From Candidatus Magnetocorallium paracelense (GTDB lineage Bacteria; Nitrospirota; Thermodesulfovibrionia; Thermodesulfovibrionales; Magnetobacteriaceae): a DNA stretch of 44,871 nucleotides. The DNA lies in the NCBI GenBank assembly GCA_029001845.1, contig JAREWP010000040.1, positions 1 through 44,871 of the forward strand, in the 5' to 3' direction. This document shows, piece by piece, positions 15,201 through 22,262 of the stretch. Both the position numbers and the translations under genes were made by a program. The notes below the pieces were generated by a model, which had not been told where the DNA came from, ran no database searches, and saw only the letters and a program-made list of their open reading frames with translations. How positions within the stretch are numbered: the stretch's first letter is position 1; the number at the start of each line of letters is the position of its first letter.

Positions 15201-16158
15201 TATCGACAGATTAATGATTTTGATGGAAGAAGAGGATTTCTCTCAAAACAACGACATACCGCAGAAAAAGGATAAAACCTCGAAAAAAACAGACAAAATG
15301 GTGTTCATTAACGAAGCGCTTCCATTTGGCGATCTTCAAAAAATGAATCTGTCCGTTGATTTCATTGGCAGACACATGGCCTATGAAAAGTTCGATTTAA
15401 AGGAAGTCGGATTAAGTTTTGATTTGGATCGCAGCGAGTTTACTATAAGCGAACTTAGCGCTTCCATAGAAGGCGGAAGTCTGACCGGCGCAGCGTCTCT
15501 TAAACCGATAAAGGAAACCTATCAGTTATATCTCCATTTAGAGGGTAGAGAGATAGGTATCGGAGACCTTACGGAGTCGCTGGAACTCCACGGGCTGTAT
15601 TTGGATAAAATGGCCTTTGGAATCGATCTCCAAAGCAGCGGTGTTTCGCCCAGAGAGATTGCGGAAAATTTAAACGGAACGAGCGAGTTGATAATAGGAG
15701 GCGGGGAGATAACGAATAAATATTTTAACCTGATCGGTAAAAGCGTGCTCACTGGCTTTGTCGACTTACTCAGGAAGGTGGACAGGGCTGAGCTGAATTG
15801 TTTTGTAACAGACTTCGAGATAAAGGACGGTCTTGCCGATGCAGAGGCTCTTATTCTGGATACTTCTCAAATAACTATCAGCGGGTCCGGGAAAATTGAC
15901 CTGAATGACGAAACTCTGGATCTACGGCTTTCTCCGAGAGCGAAGAAGACGACTCTGATGAGCCTGGCCTTGCCTGTTCATATCAAAGGGACCCTGCTTA
16001 ATCAAAAATTCAAAACCGATAAACTATCTGTGGCAAAGGAAATAGGCGGTGTAGCTTTGGGATTAATCAACCCTTTGGCTGCATTATTAACGACATCGAC
16101 ATTCGAGTTTACAAAAAAACACCCCTGCCTGCCTTATCTTACAAAAGAGAAGAAATAG
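12274..16158 (+). CDS. AsmA-family protein, large
   Basis: This 1294-residue protein has one N-terminal membrane segment (about residues 13-32) followed by a long beta-rich periplasmic region. It opens with the AsmA-type stretch on inserted domains (VSYLVNKTTGRELIINGG, then WGKTSNMVKVGSLDIQLDI) and ends with an AsmA-like C-terminal region (LTGFVDLLRKVDRAELNC, ITISGSGKIDLNDETLDLRL). AsmA-clan proteins such as TamB and YhdP form hydrophobic grooves thought to carry phospholipids to the outer membrane. Three similar modules recur about every 320 residues: a Ser-Asp-(Val/Ile)-x-Gly motif followed by (Ile/Val)-x-Phe is seen near residues 305, 630 and 950. The size is between AsmA (about 617) and TamB (about 1259) or larger. 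There are no obvious operon partners upstream. Confidence 0.85.
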   Translation: MKKKSFLKTIFRAFSIFILLITAFFFVSFLYIDDIVSYLVNKTTGRELIINGGTDFDFSFSSAGVIIEDIGFSNARWGKTSNMVKVGSLDIQLDIRELLNGRVLFDHIIINDLKLALEMNDRGEGNWKIALPDESSDEYDEYKEASGERDGSFPAIEKLEIGNLSLSYINHYSKYEFSCIKAKVKGSFVFPKDNSSLSLSGRCKEKELSVYLALNPDLKSENYSLLSEASYGKSKIAVKGAVENVNKGMAVDIVFSGESRDVKEFILPFGVDVKGEDYLKFTTRIKAEEDRYSLDDLDLHLLGSDVQGDISIDFSAVKPMIKADLVSTLLDLKSFELSEPSTDSVKQESRQFDDESEEKREFTDIIKSFEGELTFRGGRIYASDFDMKNVLLEVILKEGLLEVRELKGGFDRGEFSAHALFDSSKPIPPVEINIEGRRVDIGDLLEGMGINDLTIGGAKAIVSMKGGGTDKNDLLKGLSGNLIFKDIRFIHQKEKDRTIPVHIVGIEISDIVPERPFKVKTAGKYDGKPFRIHGEAGPLIEPGRNNGIPLKLMASYAGAAASLKGTIVDPVKGKGISLDLSVKGSNLSEFINLPGAKSDKPLPFSLSTKIKEDKERYLIDKMDIKIGESDIKGSVVFYSTKKKPEIALKLKSGTLNVTPFLPHHEVSEDASESPPDFDDSFIEELKRFNATLALNLDKVIIDDLIVTNTDLEVTLKDGILEVEKIYAYANNGRITGRGELNVNTAMPSVSAGFSGHTINLSNIEEFTGLENFVIEQILLDINLDGSDIVNNDLLTGLKGAVRIKDGGFDYFDEESGQRLPVIIDSLEIDSNGIHYPLNIRLDAGYNNKKIKLKGEVSLIGDLKNRKSFSTALTIDLGEGRLNVKGTIDNPLKGRRINLELKSKGKNLSELLGIININTGPIGPYNVIARIRERDNVITIDNLETHLEESDITGEIIFDLSNEIPRYSMNISSDFLDIDRLMILMEEEDFSQNNDIPQKKDKTSKKTDKMVFINEALPFGDLQKMNLSVDFIGRHMAYEKFDLKEVGLSFDLDRSEFTISELSASIEGGSLTGAASLKPIKETYQLYLHLEGREIGIGDLTESLELHGLYLDKMAFGIDLQSSGVSPREIAENLNGTSELIIGGGEITNKYFNLIGKSVLTGFVDLLRKVDRAELNCFVTDFEIKDGLADAEALILDTSQITISGSGKIDLNDETLDLRLSPRAKKTTLMSLALPVHIKGTLLNQKFKTDKLSVAKEIGGVALGLINPLAALLTTSTFEFTKKHPCLPYLTKEKK

Positions 16159-16251
16159 GGCCGTCATTCTTTCCATATCTTATCGCCTTTGCAGATCTTT
16201 TACATAATTTTTTTGTAATCCCCATGCCGTTATTGTTATACTAAAAAATAT

Positions 16252-16307
16252 GTAACTACTCAGTTATTAAGCTGAAGGCTGACCGCTGATAGCTGATTGC
16301 TGTTTAT
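16252..16307. repeat. Composite remnant of two MITE families
   Basis: The left part, GTAACTACTCAG followed by a CTGAAGGCTGA motif, matches the ends of the element at 40081-40228. The right part, CGCTGATAGCTGATTGCTGT, matches the outer end of the AACAGC family. It lies directly before the PEGA gene, and its last bases run into the spacer with the putative ribosome binding site (ATAGG before ATG). Confidence 0.55.
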
Positions 16308-16310
16308 AGG

Positions 16311-17018
16311 ATGAAAAGAAAACATATTTTAATTATTGCACTGACGCTCTTACTGACATCGACGATAACCTCCTTATGTTTCGCCCGTGTCAGAGTCGTT
16401 CTGAGACCGTGGTGGCCGCGCGCCATTGTCATAGCTCCTCCTGTCGTCGTATCACCCCTTCCGCGATCTGTTCCTCCTGCTTACAGAGCGCCTGTCGTTA
16501 ACCCGACAAAAATAGGCTATGTAGATTTAAACGTTCAACCTGCCGATGCAGAAGTATATGTAGATGACACATACAGAGGACCGGCTAATCTTTTTTCATG
16601 CTCTTCCGAATGCCTTGCCCTCTACAGAGGCAAGCACACCCTTTCTCTGAGAAAAGAGGGCTATAAGACAACGAATTTCATCATCAAAGTGCTGCCAGGA
16701 GAGATTATGGAAATCGACGCCAGATTACAGGCAGCTGCCGGCGAAAACGTTGAGCCTGCCTCTGACTCGGCCTATCGGCTCGAACTGGAAAAGACAGGTT
16801 TTCTGGCGCTTGAGGTGATTCCCGAAGACGCAGCCATATATATTGACGATAACTTTTACGGGATTGCAACGCAATTCGATCAATCTGAAGGCTCCCTTGT
16901 ACTTCGTTCAGGCGTGCATAAGCTCCAGGTAACAAAGCCCGGTTACGAAACGTACACCAAAGATATCGATATATCGGACGGAGTCGTCGAAAAGGTAGTA
17001 GTGGAATTAAAAAGGTAG
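16311..17018 (+). CDS. Secreted or anchored protein with two PEGA domains
   Basis: This 235-residue protein starts with a signal peptide or anchor (residues 1-25, with a hydrophobic core and a Cys near position 23). A Pro/Arg-rich linker follows. Two PEGA domains are then clear: VDLNVQPADAEVYVDDTYRG (about 72-91) and LALEVIPEDAAIYIDDNFYG (about 165-184). Each ends with the typical GxHxLxxxKxGY segment (GKHTLSLRKEGY, GVHKLQVTKPGY). PEGA domains are small surface or periplasmic modules of unclear ligand. A very small lipoprotein gene follows 9 bases after the stop, so the two are probably co-transcribed. Confidence 0.85.
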   Translation: MKRKHILIIALTLLLTSTITSLCFARVRVVLRPWWPRAIVIAPPVVVSPLPRSVPPAYRAPVVNPTKIGYVDLNVQPADAEVYVDDTYRGPANLFSCSSECLALYRGKHTLSLRKEGYKTTNFIIKVLPGEIMEIDARLQAAAGENVEPASDSAYRLELEKTGFLALEVIPEDAAIYIDDNFYGIATQFDQSEGSLVLRSGVHKLQVTKPGYETYTKDIDISDGVVEKVVVELKR

Positions 17019-17027
17019 GTATATGAA

Positions 17028-17159
17028 ATGAAAAAAAAGATAATTCCCGTAATACTCCTCCTGGCTTTTCTGACAAGTTGTGCAATCTATCCTGCCGTCC
17101 CCAGACGTCCGCACATGCGTCCGCCCGTTCATCAGCCTGCCGTTATCATCATTCCATAG
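17028..17159 (+). CDS. 43-residue predicted lipoprotein
   Basis: This small gene encodes a lipoprotein signal peptide (MKKKIIPVILLLAFLTSC) whose lipobox LTSC would be cut before Cys18. The mature part would be only about 26 residues, rich in Pro, Arg and His. An upstream ATG at 17023 is out of frame and stops at once. The gene begins 9 bases after the PEGA gene, whose own N-terminal linker is also Pro/Arg-rich, so the two may act together at the cell envelope. I know of no named family. Confidence 0.6.
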   Translation: MKKKIIPVILLLAFLTSCAIYPAVPRRPHMRPPVHQPAVIIIP

Positions 17160-17182
17160 CTTTGTTGTTTATATCTTTTAGA

Positions 17183-19948
17183 TTAACGATCGAAAGACTC
17201 CATTTCCTTTACCAGCGACAGCAAATGGGATTCCAACCTTTTATATAAAATACGACAATCGTCAAACCGTCCTTTTCTCGAGGCCAGCACCATTCGAAAT
17301 GCCTCGTCTCTCAACAAGTGTCCTCCGATCCCGGCAGCAGCCTCTTTTAATGAAATTAACCTCTCTTCAAGGGCGACTTCATCTTCGACATCCAATGCGG
17401 ATTTTACGGAATCGAGCATAGAGGAGGAGTCTTTTATAAATGATTTAAAAGACTCATTCAATGCTGTCACATTCCCGTCGAATGACATCAAAGCGGCGTC
17501 CCTGTTGAAGATATCGCCTTCAAGCCGGGGCAGCCTCTCCTGAGAGTCGTCGTCATTATTTGCTTTTTCCACTCCGGTGTCACTTGCAGCCTCTGTAAAT
17601 CTTTTTACAGAGGCCAGTAATTTTTCTGAGTCCAGAGGTTTTGATATGACATCGACCATGCCTGAAGCCAGATATCTCTCTCTGTCGCCTTTTATGACCT
17701 TTGCCGTTACTGCTATAATCGGTATATCGGGATTTTTCACGCCGTTCTTGCTGTTACGAATCATTTCTGTTGCTTCTATTCCGTCCATCCCCGGCATCTG
17801 TATATCCATCAACACAACATCGAAATTCTCATGTTTCAATATGTCAACAGCAGCTTGCGCGCTTTTTAAAGGCTTTACAAAGTACCCTGCTTTTCTAAGA
17901 ATCTCCATTAACAATCTCAAATTATTCTTATCGTCATCTACAATCAGTACCCGCCTCCCTTTGTTGGCTCCTGCCTTGGGGTAAACAGAATTATTCGGAC
18001 AATCAGATTGCTTTTTCCCGCCCTGTTTCAATATTTTGCCAACGGCTTTGAACAATGCATCTCTTTTCACCGGTTTCATCAGGCAGTCCGATAGTCCGGC
18101 CTCATGGCATTTATTTAAATCGCCTCGCCTGTGATTTGTGTTAAAGAGCATAATTATTCCGGGCTGTTTTTGACAAGATTTTTTTATACGATCAACGATC
18201 CGGAATCCGTCTGCGCCATTTAAACGGCAGTCAAGAATGAGAAGCTCGCACTGCCTACCAGATTCGAAACCCCGCATTAACTCGGATAACAACTCTTCAC
18301 TGTTTTCCAATACATTGACATTACCACCCATCTCTGTAAGCATCTCTTTAATTATCTGGCCATTCAACTGATTGCTCACCAGTATCATACACTCCATGCC
18401 GTGTAGAGCCCCCTGTTGTGTTACTCTGTCTTGTGCGGACGATTTTACATGATCCAGCAAAAGAGTGAAATGAAAAGAGCTTCCCTCGCCAACAGTGCTC
18501 ACTGCCTCGATTTCTCCTCCCATCATCTTTACAAGACGGTTCGAGATAGTAAGACCAAGACCGGAGCCGCCATATTTACGTGTCGTAGATGTGTCTTCCT
18601 GGGTAAAGCTCTCAAAGATTTTGTTTAACTTATCGCCCGGTATTCCGATTCCCGTATCGCGCACAAAAAAATTTATTTTTACTTTGCCGTCGATATCATC
18701 TTTAGCGACATCTGCAAGACTGACTTTCAGCAGCACCTCTCCCTTATCGGTAAACTTAATCGCATTACCCAGGAGGTTCATAATGATCTGCCTCAACCTT
18801 CCGGGATCGCCGCCCAACTCATTGGGCGCCTTAGGATCGATATGACAGAGCAGATCGATTCCTTTCCTGTCCGCCTGCACCGCCAATGTTCCCACTGCGC
18901 TTTCGAGCGTATATCGGAGATCGAAAGCGATCGTTTCCAATTCCAGTTTGCCTGCCTCGATTTTGGAAAAATCAAGAATACTGTTCAGGAGAGAAAGCAA
19001 TGACATTGCCGACTCCTTTACAATATCGAGATATTCTCTCTGGTCTTTTGTCAAGATTGTATCCAGGGTCAGATCAGTCATTCCGATTATAGCGTTCATT
19101 GGAGTTCGAATCTCATGGCTCATATTTGCAAGAAAATCGCTCTTTGCTACATTCGCTTCTTCTGCCTCTTCCTTTGCCTTACGTAAATGCTCTTCAACTT
19201 TTTTTCTGTCCGTAATATCCCTGGTTACAACAACAAATGCCGCCTCTCCGCCCCTTTCGTCCGCTATGGCGGAGATTGTCAGATATACGGGGAATTCAGA
19301 TCCGTCATTCCTTTTATGATAAAGTTCGTCTTTCCAACCCTCTTGCCCGGTAGAGGAAAGACTGTTAATCAGTCTGTCATATGCAGATTCGTCAGCCCAT
19401 AAGACTCTGGAATGTCTCCCTTTTATTTCCTCTTCGCTATAGCCGTAAGTCGTGCAAAAAACCTTATTGACAAAGATTATGCGATTATCGATATTGGTGA
19501 TAAAAACACTGTCATTGATACTCATGATGGCATGTGACAGGATTTGAAACTGTCTCTCCGCCTTTTTCTGCTTGCCGGCCTTTTCAATGTTAACAGGAAG
19601 AACTTTTAAGTAATTGCGGTCAGGGTCTTTGATTAAATAGTCATAGGCGCCCAGTTTCATGGCTTTAACGGCAATTTCTTCGTCGCCGGCGCCGGATATA
19701 AAAATAATAGGTGTGTTTTTTATACAGGAAAAAACATCGAAGGCAGTGCCGTCTCCGAGAAGATAATCCATGATTACAATTTCGAATTGTTCCTTTGCCA
19801 GTATTTCCCTGGCTTCCGAAACGGAACCGGCTATACTGAAGTCATAGTGAAGTTTATCGTTTTTGACCAGCCTTTTAAAGGCCATTTGGTCGACTTTATC
19901 ATCCTCGATTAAAAGAAGCTTCAAATCTCTCTCCTCCTCTATCCCCAT
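17183..19948 (-). CDS. Hybrid sensor kinase: REC-PAS-HisKA-HATPase-REC-REC-degenerate HPt
   Basis: This 921-residue cytoplasmic hybrid kinase has an N-terminal receiver (phospho-acceptor D61), a PAS domain (about 135-248), HisKA with H278 in SHEIRTPMNAI, HATPase with DTGIGIP (431-437) and GGSGLGL (460-466), a second receiver (D573) lacking its usual N-terminal acidic pair, a canonical third receiver (D715 in LMDIQMPGMDG) and a C-terminal HPt-like helical region. In the HPt, the phosphorylatable His of HxLKG is replaced by Ile865 (ISLKE), so it should not accept phosphate. There is no membrane segment. The annotated ATG at 19948 has no ribosome site. A TTG at 19924 follows GAGGAGGAG and would give MKLLLIEDD, a typical receiver start, so it is the likelier start. 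It is the last gene of a four-gene cluster. Confidence 0.9.
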   Translation of the reverse strand: MGIEEERDLKLLLIEDDKVDQMAFKRLVKNDKLHYDFSIAGSVSEAREILAKEQFEIVIMDYLLGDGTAFDVFSCIKNTPIIFISGAGDEEIAVKAMKLGAYDYLIKDPDRNYLKVLPVNIEKAGKQKKAERQFQILSHAIMSINDSVFITNIDNRIIFVNKVFCTTYGYSEEEIKGRHSRVLWADESAYDRLINSLSSTGQEGWKDELYHKRNDGSEFPVYLTISAIADERGGEAAFVVVTRDITDRKKVEEHLRKAKEEAEEANVAKSDFLANMSHEIRTPMNAIIGMTDLTLDTILTKDQREYLDIVKESAMSLLSLLNSILDFSKIEAGKLELETIAFDLRYTLESAVGTLAVQADRKGIDLLCHIDPKAPNELGGDPGRLRQIIMNLLGNAIKFTDKGEVLLKVSLADVAKDDIDGKVKINFFVRDTGIGIPGDKLNKIFESFTQEDTSTTRKYGGSGLGLTISNRLVKMMGGEIEAVSTVGEGSSFHFTLLLDHVKSSAQDRVTQQGALHGMECMILVSNQLNGQIIKEMLTEMGGNVNVLENSEELLSELMRGFESGRQCELLILDCRLNGADGFRIVDRIKKSCQKQPGIIMLFNTNHRRGDLNKCHEAGLSDCLMKPVKRDALFKAVGKILKQGGKKQSDCPNNSVYPKAGANKGRRVLIVDDDKNNLRLLMEILRKAGYFVKPLKSAQAAVDILKHENFDVVLMDIQMPGMDGIEATEMIRNSKNGVKNPDIPIIAVTAKVIKGDRERYLASGMVDVISKPLDSEKLLASVKRFTEAASDTGVEKANNDDDSQERLPRLEGDIFNRDAALMSFDGNVTALNESFKSFIKDSSSMLDSVKSALDVEDEVALEERLISLKEAAAGIGGHLLRDEAFRMVLASRKGRFDDCRILYKRLESHLLSLVKEMESFDR

Positions 19949-19981
19949 ATAAATTGATGTAATATCGTATCCATAGCAACT

Positions 19982-20395
19982 CTATTCCGGCAACTGGCTG
20001 ATCGTCCAGTATACATCGATCGCTTTTATCACCTCTACAAACTGCCTGTAATCGACGGGTTTTAACATATAACCGGCTGCGCATAAGTCGTAGGACTCCA
20101 TTCTGTCCTGCTCTTCCTTTGAAGTCGTAAGAACGATTACAGGAATACCATTGAGCATTTCTGCTTTTCTTGCTTCTCTCATAAACTCTATTCCGTTCAT
20201 TTTAGGCATGTTCAGATCTAAAAGAATGATGCACGGTCGGTCGTTATTGGCGTCTTTCAGGTATTCCAGAGCCTCCTCTCCGTTACTGCATGTGAGCAGC
20301 TTATTAGTCACCTTAACCTCCTTTAAGGCGCGCTTTACTGTCATTGTATCTACTTTATCGTCTTCAACCAGTAAAATAGGTTTCATGCTTAACAT
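19982..20395 (-). CDS. Stand-alone response regulator (Rcp1-like receiver)
   Basis: This 137-residue single receiver domain has no output domain. The acidic pair is in VEDDKVD (10-16), the phospho-acceptor is D60 in LLDLNMPKMNG, and the Lys of LKPVDY is present. The long insert before the last helix (MESYDLCAAGYMLKPV) is typical of Rcp1-type regulators that serve bacteriophytochrome-like or soluble kinases. AGGAG lies 6 bases before the ATG at 20395. It sits between two kinase genes of the same strand and probably passes phosphate between them. Confidence 0.9.
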   Translation of the reverse strand: MLSMKPILLVEDDKVDTMTVKRALKEVKVTNKLLTCSNGEEALEYLKDANNDRPCIILLDLNMPKMNGIEFMREARKAEMLNGIPVIVLTTSKEEQDRMESYDLCAAGYMLKPVDYRQFVEVIKAIDVYWTISQLPE

Positions 20396-20450
20396 CGTCT
20401 TCTCCTTATTATGATAGCCTGCTGTTTAAAAGTATATATATCTGTATCTT

Positions 20451-22262
20451 TTACTGTTTCGGAAGAGTAAAAAAAAATGTGCTCCCCTTTCCGACTTCCG
20501 ATGAAACCCAGATATTTCCTCCCAGAGCCCTTACGATTTTTCTGGCTAAAGAGAGTCCCAAGCCGGCGCCTTCGACTTCATCGCGGGGACTCAACGTCTG
20601 AAAGACCTTAAATATTTTTTCATAGTGTCTCTCTTCTATTCCCGGACCATTGTCGTTTATACTGAATTTCCAGAAACGACTCTCCTCTATGCATTCTATC
20701 AATATCTTCCCGCCGGGTTTGTCCATGTACTTTATACTATTATCAAGAAGATTGGAAAAGACAATCTCGATACCGTTTTTCTCGCTAAGAATAGTTGGTA
20801 ATTCCGCTGTAACAGCGATATCCGTCCCCTTTCCCGGCTTAATCTTCGATATTATATCGCTGACCAGGATGTTAAGGTCCAGTACCTCCCGTTTCTCCAC
20901 AACACGCCCTGCTTTGGAATATTGTAAAATACCGTCGAGCAGATTGTACATCCTCTGTACCCTGCCTGTAAGCATTTCCAGATTATTTCTCCCCTCTTTG
21001 TCAAAGCAGTGCGCATAATCGTCGGCAATGATATCGGCCAGAGAACCTATCGCTCGTAAAGGAGACCTGAGATCATGGGAAAGAATATAGACAAAACTGT
21101 TTAATTCATTATTGGCCTCTTCCAGATTCATGAGCATTGTCGCCTTTGTCTCACTTATTCTTTTACGTTCCAATGTATTTACAAAAACCTCGCCCAACAT
21201 TCTGAGCATCATGCTATCGTCGTTTGACCACTCTCTGACAGTTTCCAGATTTTCAAATCTGAGAAGACCTTTCGCAATTCCGCCATAGTAAAGGGGCGCC
21301 GCTATCATCGATTTCACGCCCTGCTCTTTTAAAATGGCGCCGGCTTCAAAAGGCGCATCATTAACATCGGAAATAACGATATTGTCACCTTTATCGACCA
21401 TGGTTCTGAACCATCCGCTCTTTTCCCGGCAAAAAGACATACATTCGGAACGAATTTGCGAGTCCCCAAGGTCGCGACAAGGGGTATGGAGAAGAAAAAA
21501 ACCCTCTTCCGTAAACTGTTCAAGAATACCCCTATCCGCCTTTAAGAACTCTCCTATGCTTTGCAAACCCGCCTCTATCTCTCTTTCAACGTCACCGGGA
21601 AGGAGATTGATGAACTTGGTGGAGAGATCGGCGATAAATTTCTCTCTATCGACTCTTTCCCGCAGTTCCCAAGTCCTTTTCCTGACCTTCTCTTCAAGAG
21701 ATTCGTTGAGAATCCTCAGTTCGAGCTGAGTCTGACTCAATGTACGATTCTGATTGACCGCACTCTCATATGTCGTAAGCAGAAGGTTGAGTATCTGCCT
21801 TCTGCCTGACCTCAATATATGTCGCTCGCCATCATAATTGAGTTCAAGCGATTCTATCGTCAAATCGTCTCCATGATCGGCGGCATCCAAAAGAATGGAT
21901 TCGATTTTATGTAAAAGGTACTCCTCACTGTAAGGTTTTGTCAAATAATTGTCGGCCCCGACCTCGAGCCCCCGGATAATCTCTTTGGGATTATTCAACT
22001 CTGTAAGCAAAATAACCGGAATGAAACGCAGTTCCCGATCGCCTTTGATTTCGGCGCACATCTCATAACCATTCATCTCAGGCATGGCGATATCGCTGAT
22101 TACAAGAGCAGGTGAAATTTCACGGACCTTTACCAGACCGTCGATCCCGTTTTTCGCTATAGAGACGGAATATCCCTTTTTAAGCAATATTTTCTTCAGG
22201 AATGCAGCCTGAATAGGACTGTCTTCAACTATAAGAATATGGGAATTCTCGTTTTTTAACAT
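20451..22262 (-). CDS. Sensor kinase: REC-GAF-HisKA-HATPase
   Basis: This 603-residue soluble kinase starts with a receiver (IVEDSPIQAAFL, acceptor D57). It has a linker with RRQILNLLLTTYESAV (154-169), a coiled coil, a GAF domain (about 215-365), HisKA with H396 in LSHDLRSPLRAI, and HATPase ending in FFFTLPKQ. The REC-linker-coil layout and the kinase core resemble the upstream neighbour, which has a PAS instead of a GAF. They are probably tandem duplicates that exchanged sensor domains. Its ATG overlaps the stop of the upstream kinase gene by 7 bases, so they are translationally coupled. Confidence 0.9.
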   Translation of the reverse strand: MLKNENSHILIVEDSPIQAAFLKKILLKKGYSVSIAKNGIDGLVKVREISPALVISDIAMPEMNGYEMCAEIKGDRELRFIPVILLTELNNPKEIIRGLEVGADNYLTKPYSEEYLLHKIESILLDAADHGDDLTIESLELNYDGERHILRSGRRQILNLLLTTYESAVNQNRTLSQTQLELRILNESLEEKVRKRTWELRERVDREKFIADLSTKFINLLPGDVEREIEAGLQSIGEFLKADRGILEQFTEEGFFLLHTPCRDLGDSQIRSECMSFCREKSGWFRTMVDKGDNIVISDVNDAPFEAGAILKEQGVKSMIAAPLYYGGIAKGLLRFENLETVREWSNDDSMMLRMLGEVFVNTLERKRISETKATMLMNLEEANNELNSFVYILSHDLRSPLRAIGSLADIIADDYAHCFDKEGRNNLEMLTGRVQRMYNLLDGILQYSKAGRVVEKREVLDLNILVSDIISKIKPGKGTDIAVTAELPTILSEKNGIEIVFSNLLDNSIKYMDKPGGKILIECIEESRFWKFSINDNGPGIEERHYEKIFKVFQTLSPRDEVEGAGLGLSLARKIVRALGGNIWVSSEVGKGSTFFFTLPKQ

